Source: CBDIBC01 sp965276635
GTDB taxonomy: Bacteria; Actinomycetota; Acidimicrobiia; Acidimicrobiales; Palsa-688
Reading direction: 5' to 3'
DNA length: 64,000 bases
NCBI GenBank assembly: GCA_965276635.1
Contig: CBDIBC010000005.1
Span: 1,240,001-1,304,000 of the forward strand
Of the stretch, positions 1-8,996 are shown in pieces. Within the stretch, counting starts at the first letter, position 1, and each line of letters begins with the position of its first letter. The notes under the pieces were generated by a model. The model saw only the letters and a list, made by a program, of their open reading frames with translations. It did no database searches and had not been told where the DNA came from. The translations under genes were made by a program, and so were the position numbers.

Positions 1-240
1 GCCACCGGCCGCCGTGGTGGCAGGTGTGGTGGTTGCAGGTGTACTGGTGGTGGCCGCGGTGGTGCCCGGGGTGGCGGTGGTGGCACTGGTCGACGGCGCG
101 GTGGAGGGAGTCGTCGCCGACCCGGTGGCCGTCGTCGGCGTGCTCGCGTGGTGGCTGTTACCCCCGCAGCCGGCCACCGCCGCGGCCATGGCGGCCGTGA
201 CCGCGGCCGTCTCGCACATGCGCCTGGCTCGACTCACCAT
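1..240 (-). CDS. Putative lipoprotein, C-terminal part beyond window edge
   Basis: Read on the minus strand from an ATG at 240, the frame stays open to the window edge. The first 25 residues form a lipoprotein signal: two arginine pairs near the start, an Ala/Val-rich hydrophobic stretch and the lipobox VAGC followed by GG. After the lipidated Cys comes a Thr/Ser/Ala/Pro-rich linker of about 50 residues, typical of actinobacterial surface lipoproteins that hold a folded domain away from the membrane. The functional domain lies outside the window, so its role cannot be named. It is divergent from the flavin reductase gene, 77 bases away, and the two may share a promoter region. Confidence 0.7.
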   Translation of the reverse strand, partial: MVSRARRMCETAAVTAAMAAAVAGCGGNSHHASTPTTATGSATTPSTAPSTSATTATPGTTAATTSTPATTTPATTAAGG

Positions 241-317
241 GGGCGCATGGTATCCGGGGTGCTACGGCGCCCAGCGCAGTCGACCACCGCAACTGGATCC
301 TGCCAAGCTCTCCGTCG

Positions 318-782
318 ATGACTGGGCCGCGGCTGTTGATCGTCCACCACACCGCCTCGCCGTCCATGCACGCCATGGCCCTGGCCGTGACCGAGGGGGC
401 GAACGACCCGGCCATCGACGGTGTCGAGGTGGTGAGCCGCGCCGCCCTGTCGGCCACGGCCACCGACGTGCTGGCCGCGTCAGGCTACATCCTCGGCACG
501 CCGGTGAACCTGGGGTACATCTCGGGCGCTCTCAAGCACTTCTTCGACCAGATCTACTACCCGTGCCTGCAGGCCACCATCGGCCGACCCTTCGGCTGCT
601 ACCTCCACGGCAACGACGACGCCGCCGGCGCGCTCCGAGCCGTTCAGGCGATCACCACCGGCCTGGGCTGGCGCCCGGCCCAGGCCCCCCTCGTGGTCAA
701 CGGTGCCCCCACGCAAGCCGATCTGGGCGCCTGCCACGAGCTGGGCGCAGCCATGGCCGCCGGCCTGACCATGGAGACCTAA
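318..782 (+). CDS. Flavodoxin/NADPH-dependent FMN reductase family protein
   Basis: The 154-residue protein is a single flavodoxin-like domain. The N-terminal beta strand RLLIVHHTASPSM leads into the phosphate-binding loop, and the central TPVNLGYISGALKHFFDQ matches the conserved segment of this family where flavin-binding loop and helix meet (TP.y.g..sg.lK.f.D). The family binds FMN and uses NAD(P)H, acting as cytoplasmic reductases or quinone/azo reductases; the substrate cannot be told from sequence. ATG at 318 fits the family start. The gene stands alone, divergent from a lipoprotein gene. Confidence 0.75.
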   Translation: MTGPRLLIVHHTASPSMHAMALAVTEGANDPAIDGVEVVSRAALSATATDVLAASGYILGTPVNLGYISGALKHFFDQIYYPCLQATIGRPFGCYLHGNDDAAGALRAVQAITTGLGWRPAQAPLVVNGAPTQADLGACHELGAAMAAGLTMET

Positions 783-793
783 CCCGTCGAGCG

Positions 794-855
794 GCGGCCG
801 CATCCCCGCCATTGCAGACAGCGGCCGCATGCCCGCCAGAGAACAGCGGCCGCAT
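794..855. repeat. Three direct copies of GCGGCCGCAT between two genes
   Basis: The decamer GCGGCCGCAT occurs at 794, 821 and 846, embedded in a longer unit of about 26 bases that is partly conserved between copies. It lies between the stop of the flavin reductase and the start of the membrane protease, so it may be an operator array or simply a small tandem repeat. Confidence 0.6.
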
Positions 856-894
856 GATGGTCGTTGCGGGTGGCCGGCCGCTACCGTCTGCGCC

Positions 895-1845
895 GTGACG
901 GGATGGGCGGTCCCCCCTGCAGCCGACCGACGGCGCTGGTGGTCGCCGGCCACGCCGCCCGGAACCACGCCCATCACGGCCCGGCGGGCCTACACCGAGA
1001 TCCTCGCAGTGTTCGTCGCCTTTTTCGGGGCCGGACTGGCCAGCGCGGCATTCTCCCTGCGCGCCTCGGGCGACACAGGCTCCACGTTCGCCTCCTGGGC
1101 TGAGGCAGTGCCCGCCGTCATCGACCAGGTCGCGGTCGGTGCCCTGGCCGTTGCCGTTCCGCTCCTGCTCGCCGCTCGTCGCCACATGACGCGCGCCGAC
1201 CTCGGCTACGCGGTGGCCGGCCGGCTGCCGGGCGCGACGTGGGTCAGGTTCGTGGCGTGGGGGCTGCTGGCGCTCATCGCCGGCGGGGCAGTGACGGCGG
1301 CGCTGGCCACCGGGTCGTTTCCCGAGGGCGGGTTCTCCTACCCGAACCTGACCGTGAACCTCCTCCATGCCGCTCAGGCCGGGTTCATCGAGGAGTGCGT
1401 GGTCCTGGCCTTCGTGGTCACCACGCTCGAGCAGGCTCGCCGCCCCCGAGCCGAGATCGTCGTCGTCGCCCTGCTCCTCCGGGCCAGCTACCACATCTAC
1501 TACGGGCCCGGTGTGTTCGGGATCTTCGTCTGGGCCGCGGTCTTCATCTGGCTGTTCATGCGCTTCCGCACCATCGTCCCGCTCGTCGCCCTGCACTCGT
1601 TCTGGGACGTCTCCATCACCCTGGCCGACCGCTGGCGAGCCGTCGGCGGCCTGGTCACCCTGGGTTACCTGACGCTGTTCGTGGCCGCCTTCATCGTCTG
1701 GCTGGTCGAGCGGGACCGCCGGCGGCACCCGCCAGGGGGTGGCTTGGCCGTCCACCCGCCCGGCTGGTACCCCGATCCGTGGGGCTCGGGCGGCTGGCGG
1801 TGGTGGAACGGTTGGGCGTGGGGCCCGCAGGCCGGCACCTGGTAA
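895..1845 (+). CDS. CPBP (CAAX/Abi) intramembrane metalloprotease with DUF2510 tail
   Basis: A membrane protein of 316 residues from a GTG start at 895; an upstream ATG at 829 would add a poor low-complexity leader that reads through the GCGGCCGCAT repeats. Six or more hydrophobic helices are visible. The CPBP family motifs are present in order: FIEECVV near residue 165 (the EE pair), a histidine in SYHIYYG near 200, and HSFWDVS near 233, which together would bind the catalytic metal. The C-terminus, PPGWYPDPWG followed by WRWWNG, is a DUF2510 module found almost only in Actinobacteria. Family members cleave prenylated or membrane proteins, or act in bacteriocin self-immunity; the substrate here is unknown. 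Confidence 0.8.
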   Translation: MTGWAVPPAADRRRWWSPATPPGTTPITARRAYTEILAVFVAFFGAGLASAAFSLRASGDTGSTFASWAEAVPAVIDQVAVGALAVAVPLLLAARRHMTRADLGYAVAGRLPGATWVRFVAWGLLALIAGGAVTAALATGSFPEGGFSYPNLTVNLLHAAQAGFIEECVVLAFVVTTLEQARRPRAEIVVVALLLRASYHIYYGPGVFGIFVWAAVFIWLFMRFRTIVPLVALHSFWDVSITLADRWRAVGGLVTLGYLTLFVAAFIVWLVERDRRRHPPGGGLAVHPPGWYPDPWGSGGWRWWNGWAWGPQAGTW

Positions 1846-1914
1846 CGGGACGGCTCCCGGTCGTCCTGCGACAACCGGTGCATCGGGGCCCAGGATGCGG
1901 GTACAACGGGGGGC

Positions 1915-2355
1915 ATGCCTCTCACCGGTACGTACCATCCCAGCCCCGAAGCCTGGGTCGCCGACCAGGTGGCCCTCTACGAGCGGACGAATGGCGCCGA
2001 AGGCGACACCATGGCCGATCGTCCGGTCATCATCCTCGCCACCAAGGGGGCCAGGTCCGGCCAGATCCGCAAGACACCCCTCATGCGCGTCGAGCATGAC
2101 GGCAGCTACGCCCTCGTCGCATCCAAGGGCGGCGACCCCAAGCACCCGGTCTGGTACTTCAACCTCCGAGCCGATCCGCACATCGAGCTGCAGGACGGGG
2201 CGTCGCGCCAGGACATGACGGTCCGGGAGGTGACCGGCGACGAGAAGGCGCAGTGGTGGGCCCGCGCCGTCGCCGCCTACCCGCCCTACGACGACTACCA
2301 GGCCAAGACCGACCGGCAGATCCCGCTGTTCGTGGCCACACCCGCAGGGGGGTGA
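1915..2355 (+). CDS. Deazaflavin (F420)-dependent nitroreductase family protein (DDN-like)
   Basis: The 146-residue protein has the DDN/FGD-split-barrel features: PVIILATKGARSGQIRKTPL (cofactor-phosphate loop) and KHPVWYFNLRADPHIEL, followed by the AVAAYPPYDDYQAKT segment. Relatives in mycobacteria use reduced coenzyme F420 to reduce quinones and nitroaromatics; they are soluble or peripherally membrane-bound. The gene is co-directional with the ferritin-like gene 30 bases downstream. The exact substrate is not predictable. Confidence 0.85.
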   Translation: MPLTGTYHPSPEAWVADQVALYERTNGAEGDTMADRPVIILATKGARSGQIRKTPLMRVEHDGSYALVASKGGDPKHPVWYFNLRADPHIELQDGASRQDMTVREVTGDEKAQWWARAVAAYPPYDDYQAKTDRQIPLFVATPAGG

Positions 2356-2385
2356 GGCTGCCCCCATCTGGGTACTTCAACACCC

Positions 2386-2802
2386 ATGGACACCGATGCC
2401 TTCGTAGACGCACTCAACGATGACCTGCAGCTGGAGTACAAATCCATCGTGCAGTACATCCAACACGTGGCCATCATCACCGGGCCCGAATACCTCAGCA
2501 TCGTCGACGAGCTGAAGGTGCACCTGGGCCAGGAGCTCAGCCACGCCCAGATCTTGGCCGGCCAGATCGCGTTCCTGGGCGGCGTCCCCACCACCGTGGT
2601 GCCCGCCACCGGCGAACCCGGCGACTCGGGGGCGGCGCTACGCCAGGACCTTGGGCTCGAGCACGAGCAGCTGGAGCGCTACCGAGAGCGGTTCGCCCAG
2701 GCCAACGAGCTGGGGCTGGCCGACGTGGCCGAGGCGCTCCGTCCCCTCCTGGAACAGACCCAGGAGCACGTGCGCGACCTCCAGACTGCCCTGGGGGACT
2801 AA
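2386..2802 (+). CDS. Ferritin-like diiron protein (bacterioferritin-like)
   Basis: A 138-residue helical protein with the spaced carboxylate/histidine ligands of the ferritin-like fold: LEYKSIVQYIQH in helix 1, HLGQELSHAQ in helix 2, LGLEHEQLERYRE in helix 3 and LEQTQEHVRDL in helix 4. Members store iron or detoxify oxidants in the cytoplasm. It is shorter than classical bacterioferritin, and a haem-ligand Met is not evident. Likely co-transcribed with the upstream F420-type gene. Confidence 0.8.
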   Translation: MDTDAFVDALNDDLQLEYKSIVQYIQHVAIITGPEYLSIVDELKVHLGQELSHAQILAGQIAFLGGVPTTVVPATGEPGDSGAALRQDLGLEHEQLERYRERFAQANELGLADVAEALRPLLEQTQEHVRDLQTALGD

Positions 2803-2845
2803 CGCTCCCGACCGGCACGGCCGACGACTCGGCCTCGATCGATTG

Positions 2846-2964
2846 ATTCTGGGGTCAAGAAACCAGCACTGGTGCAAGTTTTCCGACACCAGAACCGACG
2901 CCGCTCCGGCGACCGACGCCGCTCCGGCGACCGACGCCGCTCCGGCGACCGACGCCGCTCCGGC
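2846..2964. repeat. 52-bp imperfect palindrome plus 18-bp x4 minisatellite
   Basis: Positions 2846-2862 read ATTCTGGGGTCAAGAAA, identical over 17 bases to 36238-36254. The next 35 bases align without gaps to the second copy and close an imperfect hairpin (GGGGTC against GACACC). It is followed directly by four copies of an 18-bp unit (GACCGACGCCGCTCCGGC, 2893-2964). It sits downstream of the ferritin-like gene and between convergent genes. Confidence 0.75.
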
Positions 2965-2971
2965 GACCGGG

Positions 2972-3337
2972 TCAGTAGGTCGACGGGGGATCGCTGGCCG
3001 GGAACGACTCGTCGCCCGCCTCGTCGGCCGCCAAGGACTGGCGCGCTGCGTCGGCGTCACCGCCCCGATGATCGGGGTGCCAACCGTGCCCCTCGAGGGC
3101 GGCCACGTCGGCGGCGGACAGCGTCGGCCCCTCGGCATGGTTGCCGTGCAGATGGACCACCGGCAGACCTCCGTCGTCCCAGAACACCCGGACCACCCGG
3201 GCCGCCACCGGCCCGTCGCCGTGCATCACGAAATCGCCCACGACGGGCACGGCCGGCCAGTCCACGGCGCGCGACAGGCGCCGCACCGCGGCCGGGTCCT
3301 CCGACGGGACATAAGGCTGCTCGAAACGGATCTTCAT
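2972..3337 (-). CDS. Hypothetical protein with C-terminal DESFPASDPP motif
   Basis: A 121-residue soluble protein of unknown function. The N-terminal two thirds (MKIRFEQPYVPSEDPAAVRR onward) look like a small globular domain with regular hydrophobic spacing. The last 20 residues carry DESFPASDPPSTY, an acidic/Pro tail found on many unrelated small bacterial proteins and also on the 56-residue protein at 51824 in this window. Nothing here shows an enzyme motif. Confidence 0.65.
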   Translation of the reverse strand: MKIRFEQPYVPSEDPAAVRRLSRAVDWPAVPVVGDFVMHGDGPVAARVVRVFWDDGGLPVVHLHGNHAEGPTLSAADVAALEGHGWHPDHRGGDADAARQSLAADEAGDESFPASDPPSTY

Positions 3338-3371
3338 CCGCCCAGCCTCGCACGCCGAGCCACGTGCGGGC

Positions 3372-3782
3372 TCAGCCCTCGAGGCCCATCGGGCTGTCGG
3401 GCACGTCGACCGCGTACCGACGCAGGGCCTCGAGCGGGACGATCTGGAGCACGGCCTCGTGGGTCGACGCCAGCACGACCGGGGCGGCGGCGCCGTCGAG
3501 GTGGGCGCGCAGCCAGTTGGCGGCGGTCACGCACCAGCGGTCGCCCGGCCTCAGGCCGGGGAAGCGGAACTGCGGCATGGCGGTGATCAAGTCGTTGCCG
3601 ATGCTGCGCTGGTGCTCGAGGAACTCGGCGGTCACCACCGCACAGATGGTGTGGCTACCGAGATCTTCGGGACCGGTGCTGCAGCACCCGTCGCGGTAGA
3701 AGCCGGTGAGGGGGTCCGTGCCACAGGGCTCGAGCTCGTCACCCAAGACATTGCGGTCAGCCATCTCCGCAGTATCGCTCAT
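3372..3782 (-). CDS. DUF2237 family protein
   Basis: The 136-residue sequence carries the full DUF2237 signature: NVLGDELEPCGTDPLTGFYR, DGCC, DLGSHTICAVVTAEFLE, GNDLITAMPQFRFPGL, PGDRWCVTAANW and a final ATHEAVLQIVPLEAL-type stretch. Function of the family is unknown; several conserved Cys suggest metal binding or redox chemistry. The start may be ATG 3782 or ATG 3764; the upstream monooxygenase gene ends at 3757, so the two overlap and are probably co-transcribed. Confidence 0.85.
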   Translation of the reverse strand: MSDTAEMADRNVLGDELEPCGTDPLTGFYRDGCCSTGPEDLGSHTICAVVTAEFLEHQRSIGNDLITAMPQFRFPGLRPGDRWCVTAANWLRAHLDGAAAPVVLASTHEAVLQIVPLEALRRYAVDVPDSPMGLEG

Positions 3783-5286
3783 GCCGGGCGCCGGGTCGGG
3801 CGGCCCGCCGGCCGGTGACCTCGGAGAAGCGACCGAGGGCCCGGGTGAGCAGCCCGTAGAGGGTCGGCCCGAACGGCCATTGGGTCACGACCCGCCCGGA
3901 TGGGGCGGTGAAGTAGTTCCGGCTCATGGTCCACGACGTGCCCTGCATGTGGGACTGGACCCAGGTGTTGTACCAGGCGCACCAGCGGGCCTTGACCTCG
4001 ATCGACGTGACCTGCTGGCGCCGCATGCGCCGCACGGCGCGCACCATGTACTCGGCCTGGCGCTCGAGCATGGTGACGATCTCGCCGCCGTTGGTGTTCG
4101 GCCCGTAGAGCATGTAGAAGTTCGGGAAGCCGGGGACCGTGATGCCGAGGAACGCCTCGGGCTCGTCGTTCCACGCCTTGTGCAACGAGATGCCGCCCGT
4201 GCCGACCACGTCCAGCTCGGGCAGGTAGCGAGCGGCCTCGAAGCCGGTGGCCATCACCAGGACGTCGATGGGATGCTCCTCCCCGGTGACGTCGACCAGG
4301 CCCGTAGCCGTGACCGACGCCACGGCGCGGGGGATGAGCTCGACATCGTCGCGCTTGAGGGCCTGGTAGTAGGTGGAGTGGAAGATCGGTCGCTTGCCCG
4401 GGTACGGATAGGTGGGTGTGACGGCGGCGAGCAGGTCGGGGCGATCGGCGAACTGCGCGGCCAGGTACCGCCGGCACAGCGCTTCGCGCGCCGTGTGGAC
4501 CTTGGTGCCGGGCTGGAAGATCTTCCCGCCGCGGGTGTTCTTCTCCAGCTGGTAGAGGAGCTTCAGCCGGTGGACCCTCCGCCGGCGGGGCGAGCGGAAG
4601 CCGGCTCGCTCCTCGGGCGTGAAGTCCCGCTCGCCCTTCGGCATGATCCATCCCGGCTCCCGCTGGAACTGCAGTACCCGGCCGGCAACGCCGGCGATCT
4701 CGGGAACGATCTGCACCGCGGTCGAGCCGGTGCCCACGATCCCGACCCGCTTGCCCGTCAGGTCGTGGTGCTCCCAACGGGCGGTGTGGAACCGGGGACC
4801 GGCGAAGTCGTCGAGGCCAGGCCACGTCGGGTACCGCGGGTGGCTCAACATGCCCACTGCGCTGACGAACACGTGGCACTCCATCTCCTCGCCGTCGTCC
4901 AACCGCACCGTGTAGGTGTGGGCCCGCTCGTCCCACACGGCCTCGTCGACGGCCGCGCCGAGGCGGAGGTGGCGGCGCAGGCCGTAGTCGTCGACGGTCT
5001 CCTCCAGGTACGCCTGCAGCTCGGCCTGGCGGGCATGGGTGCGACTCCAGTCGTGGGACTTGAAGGAGAAGGAGTAGAGATGGGAGGCGACATCGACCTC
5101 CGCTCCGGGGTAGCGGTTGTCCCACCAGGTGCCGCCGACGCCGGTCGACTTCTCCACGATGGTGAAGGTGTGGATCCCGGCCCGCTTCAGCTTCACGCCG
5201 GCGGCGATGCCGCCGAACCCGCCACCGGCGATGATCACGTGCGGCGTCCCATCCTGCCCGAACAGCTCGACCGCAGGGTCGACCAC
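3757..5286 (-). CDS. Flavin-containing monooxygenase, Baeyer-Villiger type
   Basis: A 509-residue enzyme starting at GTG 5286, chosen because a GGGGAG ribosome site sits six bases upstream. It has an FAD-binding Rossmann motif (GGGFGGIAAGVKLKRAG), the Baeyer-Villiger fingerprint FAGPRFHTARWEHH (F-x-G-x3-H-x3-W), and the NADPH-binding motif GIVGTGSTAVQ. DVLVMATGFEA near residue 350 is the conserved ATGF motif. Such enzymes use NADPH and O2 to insert oxygen into ketones or to hydroxylate lipophilic amines. The following DUF2237 gene overlaps its end. Substrate unknown. Confidence 0.88.
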   Translation of the reverse strand: MVDPAVELFGQDGTPHVIIAGGGFGGIAAGVKLKRAGIHTFTIVEKSTGVGGTWWDNRYPGAEVDVASHLYSFSFKSHDWSRTHARQAELQAYLEETVDDYGLRRHLRLGAAVDEAVWDERAHTYTVRLDDGEEMECHVFVSAVGMLSHPRYPTWPGLDDFAGPRFHTARWEHHDLTGKRVGIVGTGSTAVQIVPEIAGVAGRVLQFQREPGWIMPKGERDFTPEERAGFRSPRRRRVHRLKLLYQLEKNTRGGKIFQPGTKVHTAREALCRRYLAAQFADRPDLLAAVTPTYPYPGKRPIFHSTYYQALKRDDVELIPRAVASVTATGLVDVTGEEHPIDVLVMATGFEAARYLPELDVVGTGGISLHKAWNDEPEAFLGITVPGFPNFYMLYGPNTNGGEIVTMLERQAEYMVRAVRRMRRQQVTSIEVKARWCAWYNTWVQSHMQGTSWTMSRNYFTAPSGRVVTQWPFGPTLYGLLTRALGRFSEVTGRRAARPGARHERYCGDG

Positions 5287-5384
5287 GATTGCTCCCCTCT
5301 CCTGGTCATGCCCGTTCTGGCGAAACGGCACCGGGATTCTCTCGCCCCGCGACCACGACTGCAAACGGGACCAACGGGTGAGCC

Positions 5385-6332
5385 TCAGGCGGGGGACGAG
5401 GCCAGGAACGTCTCGACACGCAGCACGAACACGGCTGCGTCCTGAAACAGGAAGGCGTGGCCGGCGTCGGGGTACAGCACGAGCTGCGCCCGGGGGATGG
5501 TGGCCGCCAACAGGTGGTCGTTGGCCACCGGGTCGAGCTGGTCGACGGCACCGTCGGCCACCAGCGTCGGCCGACCGATGCGGGCGGTGGCCGGGCCCGC
5601 CGGATCGGTCCCGCCCAGCCATCGGCCGATGGCGGCACCCTGCGCGGCGACGATGGCCGGGGAGGCGTCGTAGCGGCCCGGGTAGCGGAGGATCCCGGCG
5701 ACGTAGGCCCGCACCGCGGTCTCCTGATCCAGCGGGAACAAGACGCCCAACTTGGTCGCCGGGTTCGAGCTGTCCAGCGCGGCGGCGGCGGCTGCGGGGA
5801 CCGGGAGCGACTCCCCGGTGCCGGGCTGGGTGGCGGCCAGCACCACGCGTGCGACTTGGGCGGGATGGCGGACGGCCAGGGCCTGGGCGATCATCCCGCC
5901 CATCGACCAGCCCACCACGTCGGTGCGACCCAGGTGCAGAGCGGTGATCAGATCGCTCGTCTGGTCCGCCATGGCCGTGATGGTGAGCGGCGATGGGAGG
6001 GCTACGGTGCGACCGATCCCGGCGTTGTCGAACACGACGACGCGGTGGCGGGCGGCCAGGGCGTCCACGAAGGCGGGCGCCCACTCGTCCATGCTGGCGC
6101 CGAAGCCCATGACGAGCACGAGCGGCGGACCGTGGCCTACCTCCCGGTAGCCGATGGCGCCGGGCCCGGTGCTCGCCTGTCGGACCGGGGCGGTGGCCAC
6201 GTCGGGCGTGACCCGCGAACGCGGTACCGTCGTGGCGGTCGACGAGGAGCTCGCCGACCCGCATCCAGCCAGAAGCGCCAGCACGGTCAACGCGCCGAGC
6301 GACGATCGCCACACCCGCTTGCTCACCGCCAT
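5385..6332 (-). CDS. Alpha/beta-hydrolase lipoprotein
   Basis: A 315-residue exported hydrolase. The N-terminus MAVSKRVWRSSLGALTVLAL ends in the lipobox LAGC, so the mature protein should be lipid-anchored outside the membrane. The hydrolase core shows the oxyanion region VMGFGASMDEW, the nucleophile elbow GWSMGG, an acid in VADGAVDQLDP and the catalytic His in DAGHAFLF. It resembles haloperoxidase/esterase-like hydrolases; substrate is unknown. The start at 6332 keeps the signal peptide intact. It lies about 100 bases upstream of the monooxygenase on the same strand. Confidence 0.85.
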   Translation of the reverse strand: MAVSKRVWRSSLGALTVLALLAGCGSASSSSTATTVPRSRVTPDVATAPVRQASTGPGAIGYREVGHGPPLVLVMGFGASMDEWAPAFVDALAARHRVVVFDNAGIGRTVALPSPLTITAMADQTSDLITALHLGRTDVVGWSMGGMIAQALAVRHPAQVARVVLAATQPGTGESLPVPAAAAAALDSSNPATKLGVLFPLDQETAVRAYVAGILRYPGRYDASPAIVAAQGAAIGRWLGGTDPAGPATARIGRPTLVADGAVDQLDPVANDHLLAATIPRAQLVLYPDAGHAFLFQDAAVFVLRVETFLASSPA

Positions 6333-6597
6333 GGTCGCCGACCTCCTCGCCGTCTCCGACCACCGTAGGACCGAGGGCCCGGGCGTTCCGGACATTTTCG
6401 CCACCACCATGGCCGCGGCCACCGGGTGCCGGTCCCGCGGCAAACGGCGGGCCCAACCGCCGACATTTGCCCGCCAGTCCCGAGCCAATGCGTTGCCTGG
6501 GGCGAGGCCCTCGGGCAAAGGTGGCCGGTGTGGCCGATTGCCTCGGCGGCTACTCTCTGGCGGAGCGGCGGCGGCCCGTCGCCGTAGGGGGAACGAG

Positions 6598-7197
6598 ATG
6601 GTGGCGACAGCTTCGGGCGGTACCTTTCCGGTGAACCTCGACGTGGCCACGCCGGACCACGTGGCCCGTTGGCGGCCCCTGGTCCTGTGGCTCCTGGCCA
6701 TCCCCCTGTTCGTGGTGCAGTACGTGTTCGGCATCGCCGCGCAGGTGGTGGTGTTCCTCGGGTGGTTCGCCGCGCTGTTCACCGGGGCGCTGCCCGACAG
6801 CTTCGGGCGGTTCCTTACGGGCTATCTCCGTTTCACCTGGCGCACCACTGCCTACCTCTACGCGTTGACCACGGTCTACCCGTCGTTCGAGTTGCCCATG
6901 GGCGACGCCGATCCGGGCGGGGACATGGCCACCATGGTCATCGTCCGCGCCCCTCGCCTGTCGCGTCTCACCGTGTTCTTCCGCTTGCTGCTGGTCATCC
7001 CGCAGGTCATCGTGCTGTACTTCGTCGGCATCGCCGCGGGCGTCGTCACCGTCGTGGCGTGGTTCGCCATCCTCATCACCGGACATTGGCCCGAAGGGCT
7101 GCGCCGCTTCTTCGTCGGTTATCACCGTTGGGCGGCCCGGGTGTCGGCCTATTCATTCCTCCTCGTCGACCAGTACCCGCCCTTCTCGCTCACCTGA
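6598..7197 (+). CDS. DUF4389 membrane protein
   Basis: A 199-residue protein from ATG 6598, preceded by a TAGGGGG ribosome site. It contains two tandem DUF4389-like units, each a pair of hydrophobic helices followed by a basic/aromatic turn: RWRPLVLWLLAIPLFVVQYV ... FLTGYLRFTWRTTAYLYALT, then RLTVFFRLLLVIPQVIVLYF ... FFVGYHRWAARVSAYSFLL, and the terminal YPPFSL. The family is known only as integral membrane proteins of Actinobacteria and Chloroflexi. No function can be inferred from the neighbours. Confidence 0.85.
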   Translation: MVATASGGTFPVNLDVATPDHVARWRPLVLWLLAIPLFVVQYVFGIAAQVVVFLGWFAALFTGALPDSFGRFLTGYLRFTWRTTAYLYALTTVYPSFELPMGDADPGGDMATMVIVRAPRLSRLTVFFRLLLVIPQVIVLYFVGIAAGVVTVVAWFAILITGHWPEGLRRFFVGYHRWAARVSAYSFLLVDQYPPFSLT

Positions 7198-7370
7198 TGA
7201 GGAGCGACCGCGCCATCCTCGATCGCTCCCGGTAGCCGCCCCCGCCTTTCGCCTGAGACCTCTGACACACGCTGCCATGGGTGATGACCTGACAGCTATG
7301 GTGCGGCGATGTCGTCGTCACCGGTGCCCGTCGGGCGGCGTCGAACCTCCGGTTTGGCCGGGGAGCGGCC

Positions 7371-8966
7371 GTGACCTCCGAGCCCCTGCTCCGACCCGTC
7401 GTGGCGGTACCGGCCGACGACGAGAGGATCACGGGCCGCCAGTGGCTCTCGCTCGCCGTGTTGAGCTTCACCGTCCTGCTCATCTCGCTCGACCAGACGG
7501 TGTTGAACGTGGCGTTGCCCACCCTCATCGACACCATCCATCCGACCACCAGCGAGCTCCCCTGGATCGCCGATGGCTACACCCTCACCAACGCGGTGCT
7601 GCTCCTCTTCGGTGGTGCGTTGGGCGATCGCTTCGGTCGGCGGCGGATCTTCCTTGTCGGGCTCCTCATCTTCGGCGGCGGCTCGGGGGCCTGCGCCCTC
7701 GTGCACTCCACCGGACCGGTCATCGCCGCCCGCAGCGTGATGGGCGTCGGCGCTGCGCTCCTTATGCCCGCCACGCTGTCGATCATCGCTACCACCTTCG
7801 GGGGCCATCAGCGGGCCCGGGCCATCGGCATCTGGGCCGGGGTCAGTGGCATCGGCACCGCCGCCGGGCCGCTGCTCGGCGGGTGGCTCCTGCAGCACTT
7901 CTGGTGGGGCTCGGTGTTCCTGATCAACGTGCCGGTGGCCGTGGTGGCCCTGGTCGGCGGCCTCTTCGTGGTGGCCGAGAGCCGGGCCGACCACCCACCC
8001 AGCCTGAACCCCGCCGGTGTCCTGTTGTCGTCGATCGGGCTGGCGGCGGTGACCTACGGACTCATCGAGGCGCCGACCAGCGGGTGGGGGTCACCGGTCA
8101 CAGTCGGCTCGTTCGGGGCCGGCGCCGCGCTGATCGTCGCCTTCGTGCTGTGGGACCGGCGCCGGGACGATGCGCTGGTCGACTTGCACCTGTTCGCCAA
8201 CCGCACCTTCTCATCGGCGCTGGGAGCCGTCACCGCGGTGTTCTTCGCCATGTTCGGCGTCAGCTACCTGCTCAGCCAGTACATCCAGTTCGTGCAGGGG
8301 GCGGACGCCTTCGGCGTCGGCTTGCGGTTCCTTCCCCTCGCCATCGGCACGCTCATCACCAGCAACATGGCCGCAGAGCTCACCCGCCGCGCCGGCCTGC
8401 GCCTGGTCATGCTCACCGGCATGATCCTGGGCGCCGCCAGCCTGACCGTGCTGACCACGCTCGGCACCCGATCGGGCGTCGTCCATCTGGGCGTCGCCTT
8501 CCTCCTGCTCGGGCTCGGCATGGGCCTGGTCGTCGCCCCGGCGTCCAACGCCATCGTGGGCACGTTGCCGCCCGAGAAGATTGGCAGCGGATCCGGCCTG
8601 CGCAGCATGGTGCAGCTGCTCGGCGGGTCCTTCGGGGTCGCCATCGTCGGCAGCCTGGCCACCGGCCGCTACCACACGCAGGTGGGCCGTTCGCTCTCCG
8701 GACCGCTGCATGGGTTGCCGGCGACGGCGCGCGGCCCGGTCTCCGCCCAGATCGGCCAGGCGCTCCAGGCGACGTCGACGCTGCCGCCCTCCCTGGCCCG
8801 GGCCACGACCCGGGTGGCCCAGAGCGCCTTCGTCAGCGGCCTACGGCTCTCAGCCCTAGTCGGCGTGGCCGTCCTCCTCCTGGCCTCCGTGGCCGCCGCC
8901 ATCTATGTTCCCCGCCGGGTAGCACCCATCGACCACGGCGCCGACCTGCTGCCCCTCGAGCTCTGA
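7371..8966 (+). CDS. DHA2-family MFS efflux transporter (EmrB/QacA type)
   Basis: A 531-residue transporter with 14 predicted membrane helices. Motif D1 LDQTVLNVALPTL in helix 1, motif A GGALGDRFGRRR between helices 2 and 3, and motif C GIGTAAGPLLGG in helix 5 mark it as a proton-driven drug exporter of the DHA2 group. GTG 7371 is preceded by GGGGAG. No linked regulator is seen on the same strand. It converges on the COG4705 gene, which ends 31 bases away. Confidence 0.9.
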   Translation: MTSEPLLRPVVAVPADDERITGRQWLSLAVLSFTVLLISLDQTVLNVALPTLIDTIHPTTSELPWIADGYTLTNAVLLLFGGALGDRFGRRRIFLVGLLIFGGGSGACALVHSTGPVIAARSVMGVGAALLMPATLSIIATTFGGHQRARAIGIWAGVSGIGTAAGPLLGGWLLQHFWWGSVFLINVPVAVVALVGGLFVVAESRADHPPSLNPAGVLLSSIGLAAVTYGLIEAPTSGWGSPVTVGSFGAGAALIVAFVLWDRRRDDALVDLHLFANRTFSSALGAVTAVFFAMFGVSYLLSQYIQFVQGADAFGVGLRFLPLAIGTLITSNMAAELTRRAGLRLVMLTGMILGAASLTVLTTLGTRSGVVHLGVAFLLLGLGMGLVVAPASNAIVGTLPPEKIGSGSGLRSMVQLLGGSFGVAIVGSLATGRYHTQVGRSLSGPLHGLPATARGPVSAQIGQALQATSTLPPSLARATTRVAQSAFVSGLRLSALVGVAVLLLASVAAAIYVPRRVAPIDHGADLLPLEL

Positions 8967-8996
8967 GCGACCGCCTCCTGTGACCCGCTGAGGCCG

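Noticed and set aside
697..2367. A 556-residue open frame on the minus strand
   Set aside because: Antisense to the CPBP protease and F420-type genes, low-complexity Gly/Asp/Arg content, no family motif.
2893..2964. Tandem repeat considered as a CRISPR array
   Set aside because: Units of 18 bp follow one another without spacers, and no cas gene is present in the window.
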